Assembly (NCBI GenBank): GCA_016699755.1
Contig: CP065009.1
Coordinates: 186,001-250,000 of the forward strand
Direction: 5' to 3'
Length of the DNA: 64,000 nt
Source: Candidatus Peregrinibacteria bacterium
GTDB lineage: Bacteria; Patescibacteriota; Gracilibacteria; CAIRYL01; GCA-016699755
Numbering within the stretch: position 1 is the first letter of the stretch; each line of letters starts with the position of its first letter. Positions 28,932 through 37,948 of the stretch are shown here, in pieces. The translations under genes and the position numbers were made by a program. A model generated the notes under the pieces. It worked only from the letters and a program-made list of their open reading frames with translations, did no database searches and was not told the DNA's origin.

Positions 28932-30200
28932 ATGAAAATCGAATACGTACCCATCTCTGATCTGCAATTCGCAGAATACAATCCCAGATCCGCTACCAAA
29001 AAAGAAGCGGCCGAACTGAAAAAATCACTGGAGCGGTTTGGCTTCGTTGAGCCAGTCGTGGTCAACTCCGACCCGAAAAGAAAAAATGTCATTATCGGCG
29101 GACACTTTCGCGTGCGGACTGCCAAAGACCTCGGTCTCAAGGAAGTGCCAGTCCACTACATTAAAATTTCCGATGAAAAGAAGGAACGCGAACTGAATCT
29201 GCGTCTGAATAAAAACCTTGGGCATTGGAATGCGGAACTGCTCGTGGAGTTTGACGAGAACATGCTTCTGGATGTCGGTTTTGAATCCGACGAGCTGGAT
29301 AAAATGTTTGCAGATTTAAAAATGGATGATCCCGATTCCGACAAGGATGATGAAGTTCCTGAGCTGGGAGAAGATTCCAAAACACAAATTGGAGATGTTT
29401 GGAAACTGGGACGGCATCGTATTATGTGCGGAGATGCGACCAATACCGAACATGTAAAAACACTCATGGAGGCTCAGCAGGCTGACGTCGTCTTTACCGA
29501 CCCGCCTTACAACGTGAACTACAAAGGTCGCGGGCAAAAAACCAGCAACACGATCGCCAACGACAATATGGAAGGCTCGGCGTTCGGTCAGTTTCTCGAG
29601 AAGGTATTTAAAAACTATCGGGAGGTCGTTAAAGCAGGTGCGGGACTGTATGTGTTTCACAGTTCCTCCTCTCAAGCCCAGTTTGAATATGCCATTGAAA
29701 AAGCTGGCATGGAGGTAAAAAACCAGTTGATTTGGAATAAACCTGCGGCCGCTCTCGGCTGGGGTGATTACCGTTGGAAGCACGAACCGTTCTTTTACTG
29801 TGCGATCAAAGGCAAAAAAGTGCAATTTTATGGAGACCGCAAACACTCTACCATCTGGGATTTTCAAAAGACTGATGCCCAGCTGTTTGCATGGGCGCAG
29901 AAGATGAAGCGTGCCGAGGAACAGGGCAAAACTACCATCTGGAGTATGTCGCGCGATAAAGTCGGAGAATACGTCCATCCAACGCAAAAACCAGTGGAAT
30001 TGATCGTTTATGCACTCAGAAACAGCAGTAAATCAGGTGACTTGGTGCTGGACTTTTTCTTGGGTTCAGGGTCAACACTCATCGCCGCCGAGAAGATAGA
30101 ACGCTCCTGTTTCGGGCTTGAACTCGACCCGAAATACATTGATGTGGTCATTAAACGCTGGGAAGACTACACGGGAGAAAAGGCGGAAAAACTGACCTAA
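28932..30200 (+). CDS. ParB-domain DNA methyltransferase (beta class)
   Basis: 422 aa. The N-terminal ParB/sulfiredoxin-like domain (about 1-85) has IGGHFRVRTAKDLG. The methyltransferase domain has the catalytic TDPPY (189-193) before the SAM-binding DFFLGSGST (about 374-382), the beta-class order seen in adenine-N6 or cytosine-N4 enzymes. Such ParB-MTase fusions sit next to terminase genes in many phages and probably methylate phage DNA against host restriction or mark it for packaging. It is the first gene after the structured leader. Its SAM may be supplied by the phage MetK. The target base and site cannot be read from sequence. Confidence 0.9.
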   Translation: MKIEYVPISDLQFAEYNPRSATKKEAAELKKSLERFGFVEPVVVNSDPKRKNVIIGGHFRVRTAKDLGLKEVPVHYIKISDEKKERELNLRLNKNLGHWNAELLVEFDENMLLDVGFESDELDKMFADLKMDDPDSDKDDEVPELGEDSKTQIGDVWKLGRHRIMCGDATNTEHVKTLMEAQQADVVFTDPPYNVNYKGRGQKTSNTIANDNMEGSAFGQFLEKVFKNYREVVKAGAGLYVFHSSSSQAQFEYAIEKAGMEVKNQLIWNKPAAALGWGDYRWKHEPFFYCAIKGKKVQFYGDRKHSTIWDFQKTDAQLFAWAQKMKRAEEQGKTTIWSMSRDKVGEYVHPTQKPVELIVYALRNSSKSGDLVLDFFLGSGSTLIAAEKIERSCFGLELDPKYIDVVIKRWEDYTGEKAEKLT

Positions 30201-30201
30201 G

Positions 30202-30219
30202 TTCTCACACTTCTCACAC
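30202..30219. repeat. Tandem TTCTCACAC repeat upstream of terS
   Basis: Two exact 9-base copies (30202-30210 and 30211-30219) lie in the 81-base gap before the small terminase gene. A looser GCACTTGTTACACGG follows at 30241. Terminase-binding pac/cos sites often lie near terS, so this is a weak candidate. Confidence 0.4.
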
Positions 30220-30281
30220 GGGAAGCACCTCACTCCTGTTGCACTTGTTACACGGACGAGGCTCATAAATTAAACAATCTT

Positions 30282-30641
30282 ATGCAAGGTAAAAAAGGCA
30301 CAAAACGGGATAAAAAAAAATTTCTGGAGGCACTCAAACGTCGCCATGGGATTGTCACACTTGCCTGTAAAGATGTGGACATTTCCAGCATGACCTTTTA
30401 CCGCTGGCAAAAGACTGATCCTGAGTTTCTCCAAGAGTCCGAAGAAGTGCGCGACATTGAAATTGGAATCATTGCCGAAGACCGACTCGCCGAAGCCATC
30501 ATCGTAAACAAGGACATGGCGATGGTGCGTTTTTACTTGCAATCACGCTCCGCCAGATACACGCCAAAACTTCAAACCGAAGTGTCCGACCCGACCCATG
30601 AACTTGCCAAATTATTATCTCTCGATGCTGATGGAAATTAA
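30282..30641 (+). CDS. terS: Terminase small subunit
   Basis: 119 aa. An N-terminal helix-turn-helix (KFLEALKRRHGIVTLACKDVDISSMTFYRWQKTDPEF) is typical of small terminases that recognise phage DNA, and a helical oligomerisation region (EVRDIEIGIIAEDRLAEAI...) follows. It lies directly upstream of and overlaps the large terminase gene, which confirms the role. It selects the packaging start and stimulates the TerL motor. Confidence 0.82.
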   Translation: MQGKKGTKRDKKKFLEALKRRHGIVTLACKDVDISSMTFYRWQKTDPEFLQESEEVRDIEIGIIAEDRLAEAIIVNKDMAMVRFYLQSRSARYTPKLQTEVSDPTHELAKLLSLDADGN

Positions 30642-32013
30642 TCTTAATAAAACATTTCGGCTACTGGATGCCTTTGGGCAGAACTACTTCAAGCGACCGT
30701 TTGCGGATTATCAAAGAGAAATCGCTCACGAAATTATCCGCACGATTTTTACAAAAGGCGGAGTGGAAGTCTTTATCGAGGTGTCCCGACAAGCTGGTAA
30801 AACCACTGCCGTAGTTGATACGCTGGCGTTTGTGATGACATTCGCTCATTACTTTTTCTCGACTCCGCTTTCGGTTGGGATTTTCGCACCGCAGAAAGAG
30901 CAAGCCAAGACGGACTTTGACCGCCTCAAGGAAAACCTGCGGATATTGCAGGAGTTGTATCATCTGGGCTTTGAGGAGTCCAACGGCACAACGCTAAAGC
31001 TCTCAAACGGCAATACGATCTACTGTTTTTCGCTCTCTCCGACCTCGCATCTTGAAAGTAAAACGCTTCATCTTGCGATCATTGAAGAGGCACAGAAAAT
31101 TGACGATGAAAAAGCAAAGAATGAAGTGTTCCCGATGCTCGCTTCGACCAACGGGAGCAAAATCTTCATCGGATCAGGCGGTTATCAGCTCTGCGACTTT
31201 TATCGTGGAATTGAAAACGGCAAAAACGTGTTCCGCTACGACTATCAGCAAGTCATTACCGATAAAGAAAAGCTGTACCAAATTACCAAAAACCCGCTCC
31301 TCAAAAAGTACAAGGAGTTCGTGGAGGGAGAAAAGGAACGCTACCGCGAGGACAGCGACTACTTTGAGACGCAGTACGCGCTCAACTGGAAAATCGGGCG
31401 TGGCATGCTGATTACCAAGGCGGAGCTTTATAAACTGCGTTGCGAGTATGAACTACCAACCGTGTACGAAAAGCCCGTGTACGCAGGCTGGGACGTCGCC
31501 AAGGAGCAGGATGAAAGCGTGCTGACGGTTGTGGGATGGGATGAGGAGCTGAAGAAATTCCGCATCCTTTCGTGGCTCTCGATGAGGGGTGATGACTACA
31601 CTGATCAAGTAGAGATCGTACAAAAGGAACTTTCCAAATTCAAGCGTGTGATGAAGGTCTGCATTGATGCTACGGGCGTAGGTGACCCCGTTGTGGACAA
31701 CTTTAAACGCTCAACAAGGCTTCGTACCGAAGGGGTCAAGTTCTCGATGCAAACCAAGGACAATCTCTACAAAAACCTCATCAAAATCCTGCGGGATGAG
31801 GAAGTGCAGTACCCATTAAGGCATGTGTTCACTCCTAAATTTGAGATGCAGATGATGGAGATGATCAAAGAGTACAAGGGCGAGTTCTTATCCTGCCATC
31901 ATCCTGAAAAATCAGGAGCACATGATGACTTTCCTGATTCATTGGCACTGGCTCTTTTCCATGCCCGCAAAATCACCGATGTAAACCTGAGCCGAGAAGA
32001 TCTTGGCCTTTAA
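30631..32013 (+). CDS. terL: Terminase large subunit (packaging ATPase-nuclease)
   Basis: 460 aa if started at ATG 30631, which overlaps the terS end by 11 bases; ATGs at 30598 and 30625 are alternatives. ATPase part: SRQAGKTTA (Walker A) and LHLAIIEEAQK (Walker B with catalytic Glu). Nuclease part: AGWDVAKEQDESV, VCIDATGVGD and the final HDDFPDSLALA, giving the RNase H-like metal-binding acidic residues. It pumps DNA into the prohead through the portal and cuts the concatemer. Family: Terminase_6 / phage T4 gp17-type. Confidence 0.93.
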   Translation: MEINLNKTFRLLDAFGQNYFKRPFADYQREIAHEIIRTIFTKGGVEVFIEVSRQAGKTTAVVDTLAFVMTFAHYFFSTPLSVGIFAPQKEQAKTDFDRLKENLRILQELYHLGFEESNGTTLKLSNGNTIYCFSLSPTSHLESKTLHLAIIEEAQKIDDEKAKNEVFPMLASTNGSKIFIGSGGYQLCDFYRGIENGKNVFRYDYQQVITDKEKLYQITKNPLLKKYKEFVEGEKERYREDSDYFETQYALNWKIGRGMLITKAELYKLRCEYELPTVYEKPVYAGWDVAKEQDESVLTVVGWDEELKKFRILSWLSMRGDDYTDQVEIVQKELSKFKRVMKVCIDATGVGDPVVDNFKRSTRLRTEGVKFSMQTKDNLYKNLIKILRDEEVQYPLRHVFTPKFEMQMMEMIKEYKGEFLSCHHPEKSGAHDDFPDSLALALFHARKITDVNLSREDLGL

Positions 32014-32034
32014 TATTTTTTTAATCTTTTTCCC

Positions 32035-33405
32035 ATGCAAACTCAATTCCCAACCAATGAAGACTTCGCTCGTGTTGCCAAACTGAACAATTTTTACAAC
32101 GTGTTCAAAGGACTGCACAGCAAAGTGTTCAAACTTAAAAGCTATTTTGAGGAAGACCAAAAGAAACGCACGCTCCTCTATCTTGCCTACAATGTCGGGC
32201 AAATTGTGTCACTGACAGCGGCGGATTTTCTTTTCGGTGAGCAACTCAAAATCCAAACCAACGAGAACGATGCCAATAAGCCACTTGAGGGCAAAATCAA
32301 CAATATCGTTCAGGAGAACTATCTCGATGAAAAGCTTTATCAAAGCTCAGTGATCCAAGATGTTGCAGGCTTTACGATCTTTACCGTTCGGCAAAAAGAT
32401 AATGTCGCAATTATCGAGGAGGTTCCATACGACAACTACTTCCCAGACTTTTCCAGTGTCAGGCTCGGCGAAGAGCCTCAAACAGTCGTGATTGCTTCGT
32501 ATGTGGATATCGTGAACCCAAAGAATAACAAAAAGGAAACGTTCCTGTACAAGCAAATCCATACCATCGGGAAAATTGCCCATGAATTGTGGACGACCAC
32601 AACCGATATGAAGCAGTCCGAGAAAACGGAACTGGCAATTTACAGCACTGAACTGCCTGAGGATGAATCCACCGAATTGGATTACATTCCTGTTTTTCAA
32701 ATCGATAACTTCAAGACGGTTAAAGAACGCTTCGGCATCTCCGCCTACGAAAGCGTCATGAACCTCTTTGAAGAACTCAACGACCGCATCACGCAGATCT
32801 CCGTACAACTTATCAAACACCTCAACGCCAAAGTGGCTGTCGGTGAAGGGATTTTGACCAAGAAGGGAGAGATCGATAGTGATCAGGAACTGTTTCTCGT
32901 GGAGAAGGGTGACATCGTTCCCACATACATCACCAATTCCAACGGTCTCATTGAGGAGGGCTTCAAACAGATTGAGGGAATCCTTAGACAGATCTGCACT
33001 GTTACGCAAACACCGACTTCTTTTCTTGGGCTGGATGATCAGGGCGGAGCAGAAAAAGTTGAGACCGTCAAAATCCGCATGGCTGCGTTCTTAAAAAAGA
33101 TCAAACGCAAACAAAGAAGCTATGAAGCCAAGCTCGTGGATATTCTCAAGACCGCTTTATTTTTTGAGGGAACTAAAAAGATTCCCGATGGCGTGGATAT
33201 CAAGTTCGGCTGGGATTTGGGACTCCCTCGTGATCACTTTACCGAGGCACAGACGCATCAAATCCTTGTGGAAAGTGGCATTGAAAGCGTAGAGACCGCA
33301 ATCCGAGAGATCAAAGATCTTGATGGCGATGCACTTGCGCAGGAGCTGGAACGAATCAAAACCCAGTTCGCTGAGAAACAAAATTCACTGCAGATCGGAC
33401 TATAA
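32035..33405 (+). CDS. Portal protein (SPP1 gp6-like)
   Basis: 456 aa, typical length. It follows terL by 21 bases and carries the family pattern of an N-terminal alpha/beta region, the FEELNDRITQIS long-helix segment and a QICTVTQTPTSFLG stretch before a charged C-terminal helix. Twelve subunits would form the DNA gateway at one capsid vertex. The ATG is preceded by TTTTTTTAATCTTTTTCCC, the phage start context. Confidence 0.85.
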   Translation: MQTQFPTNEDFARVAKLNNFYNVFKGLHSKVFKLKSYFEEDQKKRTLLYLAYNVGQIVSLTAADFLFGEQLKIQTNENDANKPLEGKINNIVQENYLDEKLYQSSVIQDVAGFTIFTVRQKDNVAIIEEVPYDNYFPDFSSVRLGEEPQTVVIASYVDIVNPKNNKKETFLYKQIHTIGKIAHELWTTTTDMKQSEKTELAIYSTELPEDESTELDYIPVFQIDNFKTVKERFGISAYESVMNLFEELNDRITQISVQLIKHLNAKVAVGEGILTKKGEIDSDQELFLVEKGDIVPTYITNSNGLIEEGFKQIEGILRQICTVTQTPTSFLGLDDQGGAEKVETVKIRMAAFLKKIKRKQRSYEAKLVDILKTALFFEGTKKIPDGVDIKFGWDLGLPRDHFTEAQTHQILVESGIESVETAIREIKDLDGDALAQELERIKTQFAEKQNSLQIGL

Positions 33406-33423
33406 CCTTTTAACTTTTAAATT

Positions 33424-33618
33424 ATGAACAGCTACAACACCCATCCCAACCCGTACAAAACACACCTCTCGTCTGAGGAAGTATTGGAAAAACGGCTCGC
33501 AAATCTCGATCAAAACCTATTTTACTACACCAAGTTTTTTCTGATTCTGCTGACCGCCCTGCTTATCTTTTTATTTACAGTCATCGTGACTTGTCGTTTT
33601 GCATTTTTAATCTTCTAA
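33424..33618 (+). CDS. 64-aa single-span membrane protein
   Basis: 64 aa. One strong hydrophobic helix at about residues 38-62 (FFLILLTALLIFLFTVIVTC) follows a polar, basic N-terminus. It lies between portal and MuF genes and has the TTTTAACTTTTAAATT start context. A membrane role such as holin or superinfection factor is possible; position alone does not decide. Confidence 0.65.
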   Translation: MNSYNTHPNPYKTHLSSEEVLEKRLANLDQNLFYYTKFFLILLTALLIFLFTVIVTCRFAFLIF

Positions 33619-33622
33619 ATTT

Positions 33623-34411
33623 ATGCCTGTATTAACTCCACCACCATCAACAACAAGACTCCTGAGCTCTTATCGCAAAGCGGCTAAAGAACTGAATCAA
33701 ACCATTCTCCAAGCCGATCCTAAAAAGCCTGTTGTTTTCTTGCGGCGCGTGGTGCTGGTGGATATCGAAGGCATCACCAAGGAACTCGAGAAAGAGACTC
33801 GCGTTTGGCTGGAAGCAGAAGTACCGAAACAGTACAAGGAAGGCAGTTTTCAAGCGATCAGCGACAGTAAAGCACAGGAACTCATTCTGAAACGAACGGA
33901 GTTCGGTCAGATTCACAAAGAGGCCGTGGAAGCATTGGTGGAAGATGCCTATCTTGATTTTGCAGGCGGTATTGAGGGCGTGAAGCGTGCGGGACGAGAG
34001 TTTATCAGCGATCTTATCAAGCTCAAGATCAACGAACGGATCGTGGTCGGCTCAATCAAGGGTGAAGGCGTGTACAAAATCAAACGAGAGGTCAAAAAGC
34101 TGGTGGAAGACCGTGGGTTTACCGCCCTGATCGATCGTGGAAGTAAGCGTTGGAAAATCGACACCTATGCCGAGATGCTCGTACGAACGCATATCATCAA
34201 GGCAAACAATTCGGGTTTTGTGAACCGTCTTCTTGAAAACGGGCTAGAGCTGGTAGAAATGTCGTCCCACGGCTCATCCTGTCCGATATGCCAGCAGTAT
34301 GAGGGAAAGATTTTCAGTCTGACGGGTAACGATAAAAAGCATGGAAAAGCTCCAGATTTGCCGATCCATCCGAATTGTAGGCATAGTTACTTGCCGTACA
34401 TCGAAAATTAA
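33623..34411 (+). CDS. Minor capsid / MuF-like head morphogenesis protein
   Basis: 262 aa. The helical N-terminal part is followed by the diagnostic C-terminal block YAEMLVRTHIIKANNSG, SSCPICQQYEGKIFSL and HPNCRHSYLPY of the phage minor capsid protein 2 / MuF families (putative Cys/His metal-binding site). It sits next to the portal, as usual, and should enter the prohead interior. No toxin-like C-terminal extension is present. It is the last head gene before the cargo island, and a terminator follows. Confidence 0.85.
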   Translation: MPVLTPPPSTTRLLSSYRKAAKELNQTILQADPKKPVVFLRRVVLVDIEGITKELEKETRVWLEAEVPKQYKEGSFQAISDSKAQELILKRTEFGQIHKEAVEALVEDAYLDFAGGIEGVKRAGREFISDLIKLKINERIVVGSIKGEGVYKIKREVKKLVEDRGFTALIDRGSKRWKIDTYAEMLVRTHIIKANNSGFVNRLLENGLELVEMSSHGSSCPICQQYEGKIFSLTGNDKKHGKAPDLPIHPNCRHSYLPYIEN

Positions 34412-34436
34412 GGAGCGATTTTTGTACTGAATGATA

Positions 34437-34460
34437 ACTTCTCTTTTTGAGGAGTTTTTT
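34437..34460 (+). terminator. Terminator closing the packaging operon
   Basis: ACTTCTC / GAGGAGT (one G-T pair) around a T-rich loop, followed by T6 to 34460, 26 bases after the MuF stop. It isolates the packaging transcript from the cargo island. Confidence 0.65.
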
Positions 34461-34463
34461 GTC

Positions 34464-34491
34464 TTGAAAAAGAAGTTCAAATCAGTAAACT
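34464..34491 (+). promoter_or_regulatory. Cargo-island promoter with TTGAA-TTCAA operator
   Basis: TTGAAA (34464-34469), 16-bp spacer, TAAACT (34486-34491). An inverted repeat TTGAA-7-TTCAA covers the -35 and spacer and could be the site of the XRE protein encoded immediately downstream. Confidence 0.5.
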
Positions 34492-34533
34492 AATGGTGAT
34501 GTTCTTTTGTGAATATTTAATTGCAAGCATTCT

Positions 34534-34752
34534 ATGGAAGAAAAACCCAAAAAGCCGATAACAATTGGCCAAAAAATAAGGATTTGGAGGAAAAAGAAGG
34601 GCTTAACTCAAGAAGGTTTGGCAAGAAAAGCTGATATTCCCTATACGACGCTCGCGAAAATCGAAAGCGATAGCAGTCAGAATCCAACCTTGGATACTAT
34701 CACCAAGATCGCCAATGGTCTGGAGATAACTTTGAATGAATTAACTTCTTAA
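34534..34752 (+). CDS. XRE-type regulator of the cargo island
   Basis: 72 aa, essentially one helix-turn-helix domain: IGQKIRIWRKKKGLTQEGLA, YTTLAKIESD and LDTITKIANGLEI. This is the size of controller (C) proteins of restriction-modification systems. It is the first gene of the island, five bases before the helicase gene, and an inverted repeat overlaps its promoter, so autoregulation and delayed nuclease expression are likely. Confidence 0.85.
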   Translation: MEEKPKKPITIGQKIRIWRKKKGLTQEGLARKADIPYTTLAKIESDSSQNPTLDTITKIANGLEITLNELTS

Positions 34753-34756
34753 AAAT

Positions 34757-37700
34757 ATGAATAACGACCTAACCTTTATCACCAACGAAGATGGTAAAAA
34801 CCTAAAAGACAGGTTTGCAACGCTTATTAAAGATACTCGTTTTTTCGATGTTCTCGTTGGGTATTTTTATACCAGTGGTTTTTACGCAATTTATCCATCC
34901 TTAGAAAAAACTGAAAAAATCAGAATTTTAATTGGTATCAGTACCAATCGCCAGACGTATGATCTCATCCAAAGAATACAGTCTCATAAAGAGATTGGTG
35001 AAAATTTTGGAGAAGCAGTCAAAGAAGAAATGGAGGCGAGCGAAAATAATTTTAGCGTTGAGGAAGGTGTGCAAAAATTTCTTGATTGGCTTAAAAGTGG
35101 AAAATTGGAAATCCGAGCCTACCCTGAAGAAAAAATACATTCGAAGCTCTATATCATGACCTTTAATGAAGGAGATAGAGATACTGGGAGAGTCATTACG
35201 GGATCAAGCAATCTCACACAGAATGGACTTGTCGACAATTTGGAGTTCAATGTGGAGCTTAAAAACCCATCTGATCATCTCTTTGCAAAAAATAAATTTG
35301 AGGAACTTTGGCTAAAAGGCATTGATGTTAGTGAACAGTATATTGAAACCATTCAGAAAGACACATGGCTACGCGAGGATATAACCCCGTATGAGCTCTA
35401 TTTGAAATTTTTGTACGAATATTTTAAGGAGGAAATTAATGAAGATGAGGCGCTTGAACACAGCTTTAGACCAGATAACTTTAAAGAGCTCAAATATCAA
35501 GATCATGCCGTCATAAATGCGAGAAAAATCGTTGAAGAGTATGGTGGAGTTTTTCTCTCTGATGTAGTGGGTCTGGGAAAAACCTTTATGGGAACGATGC
35601 TTTGCCAAGAACTAAAAGGCAGAACCCTTGTACTTGCGCCACCACATCTTGTGGATGAACATAATCAAGGAAGCTGGGAAAATGCATTCCGTAACTTTGG
35701 ATTTCGGGCTCGCGATTATAAGTGTCGATCTATAGGCATACTTGATCAAATTATTGAGCGAGATGAACACAAAGATTTTGACACTGTACTTATTGATGAA
35801 GCACATCGATTTAGAACTGAAGAAACTGAAACCTATACGAAACTTGCTCAAATTTGTCGTGGAAAAAAAGTTATTTTAGTAACTGCGACTCCCTATAACA
35901 ATTCTCCGCGAGATTTACTTGCACAGATCAAACTCTTTCAACGTATTAGACAAAGCACCATTCCAAATCTCCCTGATCTTGAAGGCTTTTTTAAGAATCT
36001 TGAAAAGAAGCTTCAAGGACTAGATCGACAGAAAGATAAAACAGAATATCTAAACATTACTAAGGAAAATGCACAACTTATTCGTGAGAGAGTCTTGAAG
36101 TATCTGATGGTAAGACGTACTCGAAAAGAGATCGTTCAATATTACGGTGAAGACCTAAAAAAGCAGGGCATGAAGTTTCCTGAGGTAGCAAACCCAGTAC
36201 CAATTTTTTATGAATTTAGCGAAGAGGAAAATGATGTGTTTTTCAGCACAATCAAAATGATTACTGGCAATTTCAAATATGCGCGATATACACCAATGTT
36301 GTATTTCAAGGGTGTATCTGCCATGGAAAAACAGAGCCAGCAAAACATGATGAAGTTTATGAAAATGCTTCTTATTAAGCGATTGGAAAGTAGTTTTTAT
36401 GCATTCCGAAAATCTATCGATAGGTTTATCGCTTCGTATGAGCGTTTCATAGAGGAGCTGGAGAAAAATCAAACGGTGTATGTCAGCAAAAAACATGCAC
36501 AGAAAATTTTTGATTACCTTGAGCGTGGCGATTTGGAGGGCGTAGATAGGCTTATTGATGATGGCAAAGCGGAAAAACTTTCGAGCGGTGATTTTGCAGA
36601 AAACTTCCAAGAAGATCTTTTGCACGACTTAGAGATTTTAAGAGAGATACGAGAGATGTGGAAGACTATCAAGCGTGACCCTAAAATCCTTGCGTTTAAA
36701 AATAAATTGGCAAAAGAAAGTGTTGTGCGTGACAGTAAGCTAATCATATTTACAGAATCTCAAGAAACGGCGAGTTACCTCAAAGAAGGTTTGCAGGATG
36801 TTTTCCCAAATCAAATCGTTTCATTTTCTGGTGGGAATTCAGCAGAAGATAGAGAGGAAGTTATGGCAAATTTTGATGCCAATGCGAGAATCCCAAAAGA
36901 TAACTACAAAATACTCATAACGACAGATGTACTTGCGGAAGGTTCGAACTTGCATCGCGCGAATGTTGTAATCAACTACGATATCCCATGGAATCCAACC
37001 AGAATCATGCAAAGAGTCGGGCGTATCAACCGTGTTGATACCAAATTCGATAAAATTTATACCTATACTTTCTTCCCAACCGATCAATCCAACGAAGAAA
37101 TCAAACTTCGAGAATGTGCAGAGGCTAAAATTCAGGCTTTTATCTCACTTCTTGGTGCGGATGCCAAACTTCTCACTGAAGATGAAATAGTCGAGGGACA
37201 TAGCCTCTTTAGTCGATTGATTTCCAAGGAAACTATTGAGGGGGAAACCGAAGTCGAAAGTGATCTTGGATATCTTCAGGAAATAAGAAAGATCAGGGAT
37301 GAAAATCCTTCGTTGTTTGAAAAAATTAAAAAACTACCTAAGAAAGCCCGATCAGCAAGAAAATCACAAACAGAAAACTCAAGATTGCTGACTTACTTCC
37401 GAAAAGGCAAATTACAAAAGTTTTTCCTTGTAGAAAATGATGGTGTTTTAATCCCACAGGAGATCGACTTCCTTCAATCAGCAAAGTTTCTTTCGGCAAA
37501 AGAGCAGGAAGTAAGAAGTAAATTAGATCGTGATTTTTACACACTACTTGAAAAGAATGCAGAGATGCTTGGAAAGGTTACCGATATTGAGGAAGAAGAA
37601 TTTTCTTCAAAAAGAGGAAGCAGAGATAATGCCGCACGTCTCGCGAAGATGCTTAAATCCAAGGAAGTAAGAAATTTCAGTGGATTTACCGAGGATGATG

Positions 37701-37948
37701 AGGCCTACATTGAACGCGTTATTGAGGAGCTTGATGCAGGTGGAATCCCGAAAAGGTTATCGCAAAAGATCTACGCGAAGATTCAGGATACTCCTGAGAT
37801 AATCGTAAATCCGATCAAACTGTTGGGGATATTAAAACTCACGCTTTCAAATGACTTTCTCGAGCCAACCCATGCGGAGATGAAAATTGGGATTTCTTCC
37901 CGAAAAGAGATCATTCTGTCCGAATATTTTAACTCACAACCGCAATGA
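34757..37948 (+). CDS. PLD-nuclease/SNF2-type helicase fusion
   Basis: 1,063 aa. The N-terminal phospholipase-D-like nuclease domain has one HKD motif (IHSKLYI, His128/Lys130, with GSSNLT at 149-154). Next comes a superfamily 2 helicase: SDVVGLGKT (Walker A, 268-276), DEAH (347-350), VTATPYNNSPRD (motif III) and a C-terminal lobe with TTDVLAEGSNL and QRVGRINRV (about 755). A charged C-terminal region follows. Such proteins occur next to Eco57I-like methylases in defence loci and probably translocate on and cut unmodified DNA. Its TGA overlaps the methylase start (ATGA), so the two are made together. Confidence 0.88.
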   Translation: MNNDLTFITNEDGKNLKDRFATLIKDTRFFDVLVGYFYTSGFYAIYPSLEKTEKIRILIGISTNRQTYDLIQRIQSHKEIGENFGEAVKEEMEASENNFSVEEGVQKFLDWLKSGKLEIRAYPEEKIHSKLYIMTFNEGDRDTGRVITGSSNLTQNGLVDNLEFNVELKNPSDHLFAKNKFEELWLKGIDVSEQYIETIQKDTWLREDITPYELYLKFLYEYFKEEINEDEALEHSFRPDNFKELKYQDHAVINARKIVEEYGGVFLSDVVGLGKTFMGTMLCQELKGRTLVLAPPHLVDEHNQGSWENAFRNFGFRARDYKCRSIGILDQIIERDEHKDFDTVLIDEAHRFRTEETETYTKLAQICRGKKVILVTATPYNNSPRDLLAQIKLFQRIRQSTIPNLPDLEGFFKNLEKKLQGLDRQKDKTEYLNITKENAQLIRERVLKYLMVRRTRKEIVQYYGEDLKKQGMKFPEVANPVPIFYEFSEEENDVFFSTIKMITGNFKYARYTPMLYFKGVSAMEKQSQQNMMKFMKMLLIKRLESSFYAFRKSIDRFIASYERFIEELEKNQTVYVSKKHAQKIFDYLERGDLEGVDRLIDDGKAEKLSSGDFAENFQEDLLHDLEILREIREMWKTIKRDPKILAFKNKLAKESVVRDSKLIIFTESQETASYLKEGLQDVFPNQIVSFSGGNSAEDREEVMANFDANARIPKDNYKILITTDVLAEGSNLHRANVVINYDIPWNPTRIMQRVGRINRVDTKFDKIYTYTFFPTDQSNEEIKLRECAEAKIQAFISLLGADAKLLTEDEIVEGHSLFSRLISKETIEGETEVESDLGYLQEIRKIRDENPSLFEKIKKLPKKARSARKSQTENSRLLTYFRKGKLQKFFLVENDGVLIPQEIDFLQSAKFLSAKEQEVRSKLDRDFYTLLEKNAEMLGKVTDIEEEEFSSKRGSRDNAARLAKMLKSKEVRNFSGFTEDDEAYIERVIEELDAGGIPKRLSQKIYAKIQDTPEIIVNPIKLLGILKLTLSNDFLEPTHAEMKIGISSRKEIILSEYFNSQPQ

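Noticed and set aside
33424..33618. Calling the 64-aa membrane protein the holin
   Set aside because: A single transmembrane helix is compatible, but it is 28 kb from the endolysin and inside the packaging operon; no further support.
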